The notes under the pieces were generated by a model that worked only from the letters and a program-made list of their open reading frames with translations, did no database searches and had not been told where the DNA came from. Shown one piece after another: positions 21,501 through 36,500 of a DNA stretch of 64,000 nt. The position numbers and the translations under genes are program-made. The DNA is from Hybos culiciformis. Taxonomy: Eukaryota; Arthropoda; Insecta; Diptera; Hybotidae. Location of the stretch: NCBI GenBank assembly GCA_964007475.1, contig OZ023273.1:32603287-32667286 (forward strand), given 5' to 3'. Numbering within the stretch: the stretch's first letter is position 1; every line of letters starts with the position of its first letter.

Positions 21501-24500
21501 CCTTTTTAAAATTGAAGATATCGAATGTGATTGAATTTTTTTTAATCGTTTAGTTGCATTTTATGAATTCCTGATAGATGCCGAACGAGTCGATGCCATC
21601 GAATTAATATTTCTAATCATATCGATTTTATTGGTCAACAAAATTCCGACTGAAAATATAAATTAAACGATATTCCGTTGTTGAATTAACAAAATATATC
21701 TTTCACTTTAATCATATTTAATTATTTTGATAATTATTTATAATTCTTAATTACAATAAATTTTTTCAATTAAAACATTTTTTTAGGCATATCCTACCGG
21801 TTCCTCAATAATCTTTGTTCCATTCAATTATATTGAGGAAGAATTTAGATTTGTAATGCATTAACTAAACAAGTAACATTATTGTTTAAACCAACATAGT
21901 GTAGCCATCTAAACTAAATAACTTTCGATTATCATAAAGTATCTTTTAAGTAATTCTGTACAAGAATGCAATGCATCTTAATTTCTTTTGTTCACCGAAT
22001 AAAGAAGTTCAAAACCTTGAAGATATTTGACACTTGTTTCTGTTTCTTTACTTTTATATACTATATAATAAAATATAAAATAGTAGTTTATGAAATTAAA
22101 CTTTTCTTGTAAGTTAGCCTATACTTTTAATGAATTTTATTGGGTCTTCGATTATCAGTTAAAAACTATTAGGACTTTTAGATATTATATTTTGTTTTGG
22201 ATTCAAGGTTGTAGGTACTAAATAATTTTAACTGTCAAATTTCTATCAACGGTTCACTTTTAAAATTATATTTTTTGTTTTTAATGTGTATAATACAGAA
22301 AATTGATTTAGATGTGACGTGTAGATATTATTAAAAATTCCAGCTATCAGCTGATTGACGTAAATTTGAAGAAGCACTCTATATTAACATTGTATGTACC
22401 TAAAAATGTTTAGTCGAGATTTTTTTTTACATGAATTCCAAATATTCTAAAAAGTCATATAAGAGATATAAGTTCATTTATATATTATTTATAAAAGTGG
22501 AAGATAGAGTTCGTTGTAAAACACAAATAAATAATTAATTGAATCTTGTAATAACGATTTCCATGAAAAAATAAAAGTAAACTCAGTATTTTTACAGATT
22601 GTAACAGATGCGAAGAAATCGTTACTGCAGAAAATTTCCAAGTAAATTCATTTTTTGTAACAAAAATACAAAATTGCATTGAAAATGAAAGTAAAAATTA
22701 TTACATTTTCAGAAAACTCAATAAAATTAAAAACAAAATACACTTGATTTTCTGAAATTGCAATATTCTTTTACTTCTAGAATGCAATAAATGCAATTTT
22801 TCTAAAAAAAGAAAAAAAATTAAAGAATAATATAAAAATATATTGAAAATAAAAATGTTAATTGAAAAAAGTAGAAAACGTTTTACATAATTGAATTATG
22901 TCTATCATTACAGGCAATTGGCGATTCTCTTCAGTTTCTATTGAGGTCACTTAAATTGGAAATAATTTTTATTTTGTATTTTTAAAAAAAATCTAATATG
23001 TTACTTGTATTATCCGTATATTAAATAAAAGTTTTAATAATTTTTTGTTATTCAAGCTTAGTTTCCGTTTTCCTCGTAATAGAGCAAAAAAAAATGTACA
23101 TATTATAATATAAATATTATGATGTCTTTGTTTTTATAATATTCTGAATTTGCAAAAAGAAATGATTCAAAATATGTACTAGGTTTCCTGTTCTGATGTA
23201 ATATACTGTATACAACTAACAATAATTCTAACTTTCAAGCAAAGAGCTTTAGTTTTGTAAATTGGATTTGAAATTAATACGAAAAAATTCAATATAAGAA
23301 CTGATATATACCTATTCTAAACTATTATAGATCCTTTTTCTTAATTATTAGTACGTACGCATGTAAATTAATATCAATTCTTTTACAATTTTCAATTCCT
23401 TATTAAAGAATCAGCAGAGTTCATGAAAACCGATCACAAAATTCTAGATGATATAAAATGACATACACCAAATCGAATTTCATTTGCGCCAAATACTTAG
23501 TTATACATTAATAACTACTTTATTAATCTTTTTCAGAAATTTGGTCATTTTGTATGAAAACTATTGAATACAGTTCTTCAATTTATTATAATATTATGTT
23601 TACGTTTTTACTATTCTGCTTCTGCGCCCATACAATCAAATACATTGTATATGTAATTTATTTTTAAAATATATTCTCAATGTATCTACAATTCAATATT
23701 ATTATCATAAATTAGGAACATTGAACTTTCTGCTTTATCAATTTATACAATTGTGTATACATGGGAAGAGATTCATATCAGTATTTTAATATGTACATGC
23801 ACATTTATTTTATATATTATATAGAAATTAATGACCAGCAGAAAAAATTTTGAATTTTTACTTGAAACTAATTTTTTCATCTTTTTCTCTCTTTTTATTT
23901 GATAGGAACACATATAATTATGTACAGAACATAAATAGAAAAACATTTTTATCTTTTCTAATTTTTTTTTTATATATATACTTAGTAGGATCAAGGAAAA
24001 AATGTTATGTTCTTATTTGTTGTTAAAAACTCTATACCAAGTTAAAATAATAATTATAATAAAATTCTCCAATACATTTATATGTATATGAGTTCTATAT
24101 TTATTGTAACAGGTAGTATATATGGTATGAATAAAAATACCTGCGTTGAATACATTTAATAAAATTCTTGGCTAAGTGTATATTAATGTTGATTTTATAT
24201 TATGAAACAAAAAATAATATGTTTACATTGATTATGCTTCTTCTATATTCTACAGTCCTGATACTTATGCCAGCGTTGTGTTTGTTCGAACTTTAGCGCA
24301 TATGTAGGAGCAAACAACACAGTAACAGTTCTATGCTTTAAGGCTTGATTGTGTATTTATACTTTTGTATGCGACTTTTTTTGTATTATTTTAGTATTAT
24401 GTTTACAAAAGTTATGTTTGTTAAAACATAAAATTTGAATGTAGTTGATGGTTCTGTAGCGCAACCACATTTTGATTTATTTTTACTGTATTTGAACAAC

Positions 24501-27500
24501 TAATTTTTTTATAGATATTTTATTTCAAACATTCACGAGAACTCATATCCAACGAAAAAAAAACACTTTTTTTATGTTTTGTTTTACTTACCTATTTAAA
24601 TAAAATATTGAAATTGCGCTAAATAACAAAATATTTGATTATTCATATTGGCTTTGCCTATGAAATGAGATAATGTTATTTTTTGAATTTCCGTGCTGCA
24701 ATCTTCTTATTAAATTTCTTATTTTTTTTTTTTTTTATTTCAATTAGGTATATAAAAAAAAATTAAAATTATATTATAATTCATTCTGTATGAAATAATA
24801 AATCATAGTAATTTTACAACATTAAAAAGAAATAATTGCTGACACAACATTAAAATTTTTATTTTGTTATTGATTCCTGTTAAAAATTCAAATGGCTTGA
24901 TCTAAAAAGCAGCATGAAAATTTTAAGGAAAAAAAAATCTAAATTAATTTTCAGGATTAAAAAAATCAATATCAATATAATTTGTGTGTTATTTTATTAA
25001 ATAAGAATAAGATAAAATTTAAAATTATAATTATGTAGATATGTATCATCCGATAAACTGTAGATAATTATAATTATGTTGAAGTTATTGTGAGTGTACA
25101 TTCTGGAACATTTTTAAGATAATCTAATCATTAATAAGTTCTTCAATAACATATGTTTTGTTTTATATGTACGAAACATATAAATAATGTAATTATATTA
25201 AAATCAAATCAATGTTTTTTACTAAAATTTCTTAATCAAAAAGTATCCAATCAGCCTGGAAAAATGTTAGTTATGACCTTAACTTATGTAACAAAACAAA
25301 TGTATAAAAATTCAGTCTAAATTTAAAATGCATAGGATTGATTTGTAAACATATGATTTTATTTACATTTTGAAACGCATATAATTTATTTTATAGTGTA
25401 AAAAGTACTATTTTAAAACTTTTTCTTTTTAAATTAAAAATTATTTACTCGTAATCCAACTTATCCGAATAAAAAATTCGTACATTTTTCAATGTAAGCA
25501 TAAATATTTATTTAATATTATGTATCTAATATCTAACAACTTCTTTTAAAATAATCTTATAAAATAGAAAATACTTATGAATTTTTGAAATATAAAAATA
25601 TTTTTGTGAATTTCTTACATTTATTATCCCCTATTAAATCTTGAACATTAAATATAGCCGAATTCGGCTTCGTAAATAAACATCAACCTGCGCAAACTTT
25701 ATTCGAGCAAAAAATATTATTATAATTTTATATTTTGTTCAAGATATCGAATTTTTGAATGAATTTAGAATTTCTCAAGAATTAATCTTTTTATAATTTT
25801 CATTTCAACATAAAATTTAAAATATATAATTTTTGAGATATTTATGGTCTGTTTCACATTATCTCCTAATAAAATTTTTGATGACTTGAGCAGAAAAATG
25901 TTTTCGAAATTGAAAAAAATAAAAAAATGGAAAAATAAAATCGAACTTTGTGTGTGAACGAACTTTTAAAAGATTTATTTTATTTTATTTCATCATTTCA
26001 CAAATAAAGAGAAAATTCATTCCAAAGGCTGGCTAACTAACTTGTTTTAATTGAAATTACAAAACATTACACAAGTTCTGATTAAATTTAACAAATTCTT
26101 ATTTAAATAAGAAAGTATGTATAATTAATTATATTTAAGATGAAGATGTAATTCAATCAATTATTTCAAGTTGAAATTTTATTCGTTTACGAGACGAGAT
26201 GTATTCAACTAAATTTTCATTTATATTGATATAATATTTTTAGATTCTTTTTTCATGCATATTTGAATTTAGAATTAATTTACGGAAGAATTTTTAATTA
26301 TTGCCCTTTAGATAAAACATTTTTAATTTATATTTAGATAATTCTTTAGTTACATTGAAATTCTGTGTGTTTTGGTATTTTAGAATACCGGAAAAGCATT
26401 CAATCGATTTGTAGAAAATATGGAAATAAAATCAAAAATTATTATTCTACATTTAATTTCATTTTAAGATACGAAGTATGATAATAATAAAAAAACAGCA
26501 TATTATTTGTTTGAAATATAAACTTCCTGTAATATTTTCATTCCATTTTTCATTAACTGTGAGTAAAAACATTTTTATATGCAAAAATTGCATTCAAAAG
26601 ACATTTTTTTTAGATACTTTAGAGCTCTTTTATACCTAAACTTATGTAAGAAAACAAAATGATAATAGTGTGCATATTATTATATATAAAAGAAATATAA
26701 AAAAAAAAATGAAAAGTCATGAACATGATGTGATACTTAAAAAGTATATTGTTTTTCAAGTAAAATTAAAAAATCCAAATTATTAGTATTACCATTTGAA
26801 AATATTTTTCATTCTTATATTTTTCGCATTATTATGTTAACCTGTTATAAAACTTCATGTTAAGCAATTTTAAAGTAGCGCAGTGAGTCGTTTCGAAACT
26901 AAAATTTAAACGTGAATGAAGTTTGAGTAAAAAACATAATATTTTTATTTATACTACTATTTTAAACGGTAATGTAGAAGATAATAAATAAATTTAAGAC
27001 TGAAAATATGACTTTTTACATAAAAATTGTAATCTCAATTTGGCATATTGTTGAAAATAATGGTGCCTCAATTTGGATTGTCACTGTTGATCCCGAACCC
27101 AGAATTGTATCTACCTATATGTATTTTTTCATTTCCCTGCCATAAACAAAAACTTCGTGCATTTTAATGTTTTTGATTATTTATTTAAATTTTCTATTTA
27201 TATAAAATTAGAAAAAGTTTCCATTATTGTGTAAAACAATGTTTCTGTCAGAAGTAAAAAGTTTGTGGAGTCCCGTAGTTTCTGGAAATTTAATATAGAG
27301 AAACTACCTTTCTACATAAAGGCAATTATTTTTTGGTATTGTATTAAAATGTTGTTGAAACGTAACTACATAACCATTGTGTGAGATAATTTTGAAGCCA
27401 CGACGACACGACGCGACGATCCATGTTTTAAAAAAAAAAATTATACATATTCGTATAGATATTGTTGCTGTTGTACTATATTTAAACAGCAGCAACTGAA

Positions 27501-30500
27501 AAATGTATTTAAACATGAAAAATAATGTATGAATACTAAGATACACTCCTAGTATTAAAGGAAAAATGAATTTAAAAAATAAATCGATTATATGTATATT
27601 TAAAGTTTTTTCTGTTATTTTGAAAGTATTTGGATCAGGTAAATATAAAAAATTTTCCGACTTCAATAAAATAAAATATAGAAAGAATTTTTTTAGGCGA
27701 AATAAATAAAGTAAGTATAAAAATTTGATTAAAAATTTATTTATTTAAAAAAAAAATAAAAAATTTGTTTTTTTAATCATTTCCGGTTAAAAAGAAAAGT
27801 ATTTTAAAGAAATGTGGGGAAGTTATAAAAGTCTGAAAGCCCAGTGATCATAATTACAAAGAAGACAATGTTTGGGAAAAAATTTTATTTTCTTATTTAG
27901 TAAAACTTTTTCTTGATAACAGAAAAAAAATGATGATAAACTGAATTATTGTCTAAAACTTCAAAAATTATAAAAAAAATTAACGCTACAAACTTTTATT
28001 TTTGTGCACGTAAAATGTTTGAAGTACTGACTGTAAAAATAATGGACCAATGTTGGCCAAATTATTGTTTTGTAATAAAAAAAAAAAATGTAAATTCTAA
28101 TGTTTCCTATGTGGTTTTAAATCAAAATTTTTTTTTCTGCGGGCCTTGAATAGGCTTTTATTTTGTTTATTAATACTTTCTTTAATGACCTTTTTCAAAG
28201 AAAATAAATTAATTTAATATACATACATATTTCCAGAAAAAATGGTCAAAACTTTATAATTTTTTTACGTAAGTTTAAGGATATATTAGGCTCTAAGAAA
28301 CTGATATTGAAAAATGTTTTTCTTTAAAAATCTACATAATAAATTTCAAAAATGTGGTAAAAACACGGAGACAGCAAAACCTACCGTGAGGATTGAAAGC
28401 TCAGATGTGGTAATCATTCATCCGCAGGATTTCTTTTTTTGTATAACTGTTTTATCGGTATTTCCTTAAGGCGTTATTAAGACGATGTGGCACTTCCAAA
28501 CATTGTTCCAAAATTTGATTGAACAATTTTTTAAATTATGTTAAAGTTTAATTTCATTCGAACTTCAAAATGATATAAAATTTTTAAGAATCGGTTAAGG
28601 CTAAGTGCTCAAAATCTATTTAAAACTATTTTATGACAAAAAATCTTTGTGACTCCCACATCCTCTTAATTAGGAAGAAACTCAAATATATCAACTTTTT
28701 TTTTTACATTAGATTAACACATAAAACTTTTTTTTATTTAATTAAACTTTTAGGTTCGTTAATTCAATTTCTGTTTTTACATGAAGTACATGAAGTAATT
28801 TAACACTTCTTAAGTTGTGCTTAATTTTACACCTATATAGTTTTTATTAAAAATAATTAGATATAATTATTTTTGATTTCTAATTCAATTCAAGATTTAT
28901 AAAATATAAATACATATAGATACATATAAATTATAATATATATAATTATAGTTATTATTGAAGCCTTTTAACTTTATTTTCAAGTGTAATTAAGGATATC
29001 TTCTCAATAAGGAATTAAAATTTTGCGGATTTTATTTTATTAAAAGTTTTTTCCAAAACCAAATCCCAAATAATAATTGTACCTGAACGCAAAAATATTT
29101 TTAACTTTGAATTAATTAAGGTTAATCTTTCGTATTTTGTATTAATTTTAAACATATATAATTTTTAATTTCTCTAGGCGGCGACGCGGCGAATATCTTT
29201 ACTGATTATCTAAAAATTTTGACATGAAGTCATAATGTCAAGAGATCATTAAGTCCGGACAAACGCCAATTGGCATTATGTCTCTAAAATTGAGTCACAA
29301 ACTCAATTGACAGTATTAATTTTGAGAAAGGGACAAAAAGTCGAAGAGGGTTTTAAGATGACTTTAAGTTTAATTCTCTTTTATTTTTAACAGATAAAAA
29401 GTATAAAAATTACAAATTGGCATTTTGACTGTAGAAAGGACCTAACGTCAATTGACTTTAACCTTAATTTTTGAAACATAAAGATAATTGATGTTATGTC
29501 CTATTGACGTTATGACACCCCACCAAAAAAATTCTATGTATTTCATGATTTCTTACGAATACCGGTATATACTATTCTAAATTTCAGATACCTTTTATCC
29601 GGTAAAATAAATAGAAATAAATAAATCCAATTTTCAACTCGAAAATATTTTCGATAAATTTTTTTTGAATAAAATCGATAATAGCGAAAGAGATACAAAC
29701 CTATATAAAGTCTCATATTGAAAAATTAAGCTCCATTGGAAATTTGATTAAGTCTATAAGAAAGAAATTACATACACACATAGGGTCTTCGTTCATCTTC
29801 ATTCCACCAAATTGATAAAAATTCTTTTGCACATCTCAGTTTTTGGTTTTTATATTATAAAAGTATTATAAATAACTTTTGGCAAATACATAAAATGTGC
29901 TTTTAAATATGCGACGTTGTCTATTTGTTTGAAATTCAATTCTGTATTTTTAATTTTTCTTTTTTTTTTCATTTCACTTTTTTTGTATTCTGAAGACCTA
30001 ATGAAATGTTGAGAAACTGACATTGCCCGGCCCTGAAATTTTGCAAACATTCTCAAAATATCCGAAAAATTCAGTTTTCTTGTGTATATATAGTTTGAAA
30101 TATCAATTTTTATGTAAGTCGATTCAACGACCAAAAAAAGCTTACTACTTACACACATTAAAAAATAAACCAAAAAAAAAAACAAAAAAATTCAACAAAA
30201 ATTGAAATTGGAAAAAAAATGTTTGAATTTATTTGCAAAAGATATTTTTGAGTATCTTCTTTTTCTTATTTGGTGGCTTGAAATTTGAAATGAAAAATAA
30301 TGTATTTATTTTATTTTTTAAAAACAGTAAAATGAACTGTTTCTGTATGAAAATTTAATATAAAATTATAATTTCTTTGAAACACAATTTTTTTTAATGT
30401 GAATTTTAAGCAAAATTTTGTCAGTATTCAAGTTATTTTCAATCATACCGTATTTTTCAATAGGATTTCAGAAAAAGCTGAAATAAAATATACTCAGTTT

Positions 30501-33500
30501 TAATGGAATACATTTTTATTTCAAGCTATTTTTATACTGAAAATATATAATTTTTTTGGCATCAATTTTTTTTTTATTCACTAGCAATTTTGTGTTAAAC
30601 TTAAGTAAAGCTTCTTAATTCGTATTGGATGATTTTTTAGATATTTATGGTCTTTAAGGTTGATATCAAAAACTAAAACTAAAGTTTAACAAAAAAAAAA
30701 CAGATTTTTAAAGTTTCGATCTGAAAATTGAGAATAAAAACGTTAATGTACTATGAGTTGAATTTTGTATTAATAGCTTGGTGTGTAATCAATCACAATC
30801 AATCTTCCATCTAAAGAAATTTTTTTGAAATTTTAAGAAGAGTTTTTAATAATAAGTGTAATTTTTATATGTTTACATCTACATTTGCTAAAACAATTAA
30901 AAACTTTGTACAAAATATACAAAATATGCTAAAATGTCAAAAAATGTAAAATGTTTATAAAAAAAATATTTTCTAAATAACATTGTTATCAATTTTATTA
31001 TTCAAACTCGTTAAATTTATAAAATAAAAGAAAAAACAAATTCGTTTTTATACAATTTAAAAATTACTTAGGTGCAGGTCTTGTGTATAGCTCAATAAAA
31101 AAAATTTTCGGTAAAAAGTTTCAACAGCAGCTGTAAATTTTTATTTTTTTTTTATATTTTTTAAAATATATTTTCTAAAAGAAGTGTTTATAGGTATTAA
31201 TTATTAATTCATCTATTATCAAGTTAAAAAATTAGTTCAAATTTGAACTTAAAATTTTTTCATTGTGAAAAGGCAAATCTATTAAAAATTACCAAATATG
31301 GTGGCCCCATCAAATGGAGCACCATCTTTCATGTAAATAGGGGAACAGATTTATTTAGTAAGAAAACTTTATTATTTTTTTAAAATAGACGTTTTGTATA
31401 TTTTGTATGAGCAAAAGAAAAAAAAACAAAACATAAATGAACTTAACAAATTGTAGAGGTAACAAAATTGAAAAAATATAAAGTTTAGATTTACTTATAC
31501 ACATTCCTTTCCCCTTGAGCGTTGTTTTGCGCAGATTCCGTTTTGATATGAAATTAATAAATATGTACATATTGAAAAAACTACCTACATACACAGAAAT
31601 TCTTTTTTATTTATTTTACATTAAATTTTATATACTATTTTTATACTCCACCAAACATTTTTGGAGGCTCCCGATTGCTTGCTTGTAGTGTTATATTTTA
31701 TATTGAATTAAATTTTTTCTACATAAGGAATATAATAAATAAAATATTAAACTCTTAAATTCTTAGAGAATAGATTTTTTGTTAAGTAAACCATACCGTG
31801 TACATATTAGGAGAAAAGTTAAGACTCGTTGGATATTAATTATATTTTGGTTGGTCCGTAAAAATTGCAAAGTTCAAATTTATGTTAAAGTAAATTATAT
31901 TAAAGGATTTTAAATTATTCTTAAATTGTTCAGAAACAAAATTTATTATTTACCCAAAAAAAGACAAAAAAGACAAAAGTCAACAGCCGTGATTTGTTGA
32001 GCAAAGTATATTTCATTGCCTTTTTCATTAAGATCTGTAATAAAACGGGGAGTTGCCCCAAAGGCATAATTAAACATTTCATTGAACCTTAAAAAGTATA
32101 TTTAAATTAAAAGTAATGTTCGAAAAATAATCAAATGTTATATAATAATAATATTTGTAACTTTATAAATGTAGATGGTTTTGTTATCTTAATGATTCTC
32201 GTAAAAGAAAATGATAAGTAATTAAAAAAAATAATAATTAAATTATTAGAATTAATAAAAAAAAAATATATTTATTTAGATTAAAATCCACAAGTTTCTA
32301 CGAACGTGATTTATGGGTATTGTGCTGTCAGTTATTGGGCGAACATACTAATAAGAAAATAGAAACATGGTAATCAGAAAGAAAAACTTGAAATTAGTTG
32401 TTTTAGCTAAAAACAAATTTGAGTGATTTAACAAAAAAAAAATCCAAACTTTTTCTTATAAAAATACGTGCATACATAGGTATAAATTTAGATAACATTT
32501 TAGATAGGTTTGATAATAAGCTACATGCATATACAAAACAAAACTCTTAGGAACAAGACACATATTTAAATAACAGGTGTTCTATATTATGTTGTTGTAC
32601 ATGTGCTGTACACACATAATTTTCATTATAAAGAAATAAATTCCATCCAAAAAGATACTAATGAGCAAATTATATATTATTAATATTAAAATCATTTTTT
32701 CCAGGTTATTTTGATTATGTTATTGAAATTATCGAAAAGATGAACTGAAATATTAATATATTAAGTATGAAAAGGTCAAGCAAGTTATTTGTGGTTTGTG
32801 TAATGTTGATTTAAAAATTAGGATAATGTATTTTCAGTTTTGTTTGCTCAAGGAAAGTACAGTAGATTGTTTAAGAATTAAATAAAATATTTTGTTAGAA
32901 AAAATCAATTTTTTCTGTAACTAGGCTTAGGTAGTAGAAAATAACTACATACATTAATACTCTATTAGGTATAAAAATCTTCTCGCAAAGAAATGAATTT
33001 TATTTTATTCATCGGCAGAAGACAAATTTAATAAAATATATTCAATCTGATGTTTGTGAATGACGCAATGTTTAATATATAAACGAATTAAATTATAAAA
33101 TCTACACAAAATACTATGGTTAGTTAATTTTATGGTTTCCGTAAACTTTATGAATAAATATTAAAAATTCAATATTATTATGGTAGCAATAATTTATATT
33201 AATGTATTAATGACGTTTGTACACACAATATTAGAAAATTTTATTTTTCGTTGAAATTTTATCATATAAAATTTGATAACATATTTTTTTATATGTATGT
33301 CGCATTTACACACGTATTATTGAATTTATTTTTATATTTTGAATTTTATAAAAAAAAAAATATATACTTATATATATAAAATGTTGTTAAGTATTATAGA
33401 AACAATTATTTTATATTCTACGGACCAAGAAATGTTTGTGTGTAAAAAAAAGTCACCTTCTGAAAATTATGTTAACCTAATGAAAAATCCACATGTTCAA

Positions 33501-36500
33501 TTTTAGTAACATGTGTTAATAAAAAACAGCTTCATATTTTTCCATAAACATTTTGTAAACACATCAGAGTTTTTTGTCTTTTTATTTTATAACATTGAAT
33601 GTTTGCGTTTATTTTATATGAAAATGGTCTATTTTCAGTTTCACACCCTCAAATGAGATTTTATTTTGTATGAATTATACATTTTATTTTGTATAAAAAT
33701 GCGGCACCGATATTTCCAAATGGCTCTTCGAAGTGTACTTCTGTTAAAAGAAAATTTCTTGATTTTTCACACAAAACACTATTGTTATGTGTAAAAAATG
33801 ATATAACAGTGTGTAATATCAACACATATTATAATTTTTGTTTTCTTTTTAACATTGTAGTCATGTAAATTGCACCAAATTGCATTAAATTTTCCTTTTT
33901 TTGTCATTGATTTTTTATTTAATTTTTTTTACAAAAATAATAATAAATCAAAAATAACAAAATTTATCAAATTTTAGGTAAAATTTTCGTTAAGTGATTA
34001 GAGGAGCTTGTAATAAAAAGTTTGCAATATAGTTATTTTGTTAACGTATTTTCAATAAGTTATAAGCTCCTCAAATTCGGTGAGTAAAAATTCGACTTTA
34101 TTTTATTTTTTTTTGATATTTACGTAATTCTAATTTCCATTATTACAGTATGAAAAATTAATAATTTTTTAATAGTTTCGAAATATTATTAAATGCTGAC
34201 AAAAAAAAGTTAAAATTTTAAGCTTATTAGATTTAATTTATTTTATGAATTGTCGAAAAAAAATATAAAAACGCCAAAAATATCGTGGAAAATATTTGCT
34301 GGAAATCTAATTTCAAAAAAAAAAAGGCTCACCAAGTAAAATACTAAGTAGAAAATACTATGTTGTTAAAGTAGAAAGATAAAATATAAATAAATATAAA
34401 TATTTAGCTTTACATTATTTCGATAATGTATGTAAACATGAAATAATGTAAACATAAATATTGAAGTTCTTAAATACTTTGTATATGCAAGTTTGCCAAC
34501 ATTTATATCAGTATATAAGTAATATGTAATATTCATATTTTTATATATACATTTTTTTTAATACCAATATTTGTAGTGTATTCGTATATTTTATTCTGTC
34601 TGTATCTCAAATTTTATTTTTGTATTCCCGCTTTTATTTATCAAAAATTTTATCTATTGAATGATGGATGATTTGCCAAAAGGTAATGGTAGATTTATTA
34701 CAAAAATTAACGTTGAATCTTTTAACTTCAATCTTTTTTGAGCAAAGTTGATGTAAAGGATTCTAGTAATTTTATGGATAAGATAATTACAAACCTACGA
34801 ACTGTATACAGTTTGATTCGCTTAACAAGTTTTATTTATTATTAATATTTTGAATTTAATTTTTTTTAAGATGTCCATTTTCTTGAAAACTCTACTTATT
34901 TTATGAAAATCAAATAAAGTTTACCGTTTCGACAACGGAAAGTATATAGACGTCAATACTTGTATTAATATTAATTACAAAATTTATATAATTTTCAAAT
35001 GAAAATTCAATAGATGTCGATCCAAAAATTCGGCCTGCGGATTTCGTGAAAATCGATTCATGAATGAAAATTTCGATTGAAGAAACAACCTTAAAAGAAT
35101 GTTTAGCCACAGATTGTCACAAAAAATTCGAAACCAAAAATCTGATACCCATTTTAATAAAAATTGGTAAATATGGATATAAAGCGATTTTAGAAATATT
35201 TCAAATATTATAAAAAAAATGTCAAAAAGTATTTTGAATTTATACATTGAACATTAATACGTATTAGAATAAAAATTGATAAATGAATAGAAAGCGATTT
35301 TATAAAACATTTTTTATTTACGAGGTATACTGTTTTATATTCTCCATGAGTATATGCAATTCGACATTACCAAGTAAATATATCTATAATAAAGATCATA
35401 CCGAGACTTGATAAACGATTTAACAAAGAAATAAATATTGGTCATAATTTAAAATTATCTTAAAGAGAATTATTTCTTTACGTCGTCGTTATTATCAATC
35501 AGATGTAACAATGCAAATTCCGTTCCTGTAATATAAAATTCAAGTTCATGTTTGATATATTTTTATTATATTTTCCCCTTATATACATTAATGTATCTAG
35601 TGTTTTAACATAATCTTTTCCTCTTTTATAGTATTTTGTTATGAGAAAAAAGATTTTCTTTTGACTATTTTTTCCTTTGCAATATACATAATTTTTTTTC
35701 CGTTTTATGTTGTACAGGCGCATAAAAATTTTTATGTCTGGATTGTTTGTGGTTTTTCTGTATCTATGATTTTATATAGATTTTCATCTTCATAGACCTA
35801 GGAATTTTTTTTTTTTTTTCATCTACATTTTCTTTAAATTTTATGAGAAAAAAAAAATATTTTGATTTAAGAGGGAAAAATTTTCCTACTATTTTTAGTA
35901 CTGTATTTATGGTTACTTGCTACCAATGGATTAGATGTTATGTTTTTTCTATGATTTTTTTAGATTATTTTTTTCTAATTCGGTTTTAGAAAAAACATTA
36001 GATAATTGAATCAGGGGAACAGCTATTATTATATTGGGTGAGGAAAAAAACATTAATTCGAAATGTATAATATTTTTCTTGTTTGTATAATATTCCTTTT
36101 CTAACAAAGAATTAGAAATAAATATGTTGTATGGTTATGTTTTATGTTAGGCATTTTATAAAATCTATGTTAATATTCATTTTAATAGATTGCTTCTTTA
36201 CATAAAAATATGTTTGTACATATATATGTAAGTATTTTTAATATATATTTTGTGTCAATGTTGTTTTACATCATTTTTTTGTATATTTTTATTAGGCAGT
36301 TATTTATATATTCCTATAATTTATCAGGAAAACTTAAATTTTAAATATTAATTTAATTAATCGTGGTTTACTTTTATGATAAAAAGAATTTTGTTACATA
36401 AAAAAACTTAACTAAGAAACAAAGCTGAAAATGTGATGTTTTGATTGTTATTATGAATTTTGTAACTTAAAATCTTAAAATCTGAAAAGTTTTAATTAAA

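Noticed and set aside
29850..30185. Minus-strand frame with a higher-GC stretch (FQGRAMSVSQHFIR) that might be a small exon
   Set aside because: A TTTCAG precedes GGCCGGGCAATG, but no partner exon or recognisable domain exists nearby.
31290..31335. Higher-GC patch translating to MKDGAPFDGATIFG on the minus strand
   Set aside because: No convincing splice sites on both sides and no family recognised; too short to call.
34900..35250. Mixed-composition stretch with open frames on the minus strand
   Set aside because: Overlapping frames of equal quality and no recognisable protein; insufficient evidence for a gene.
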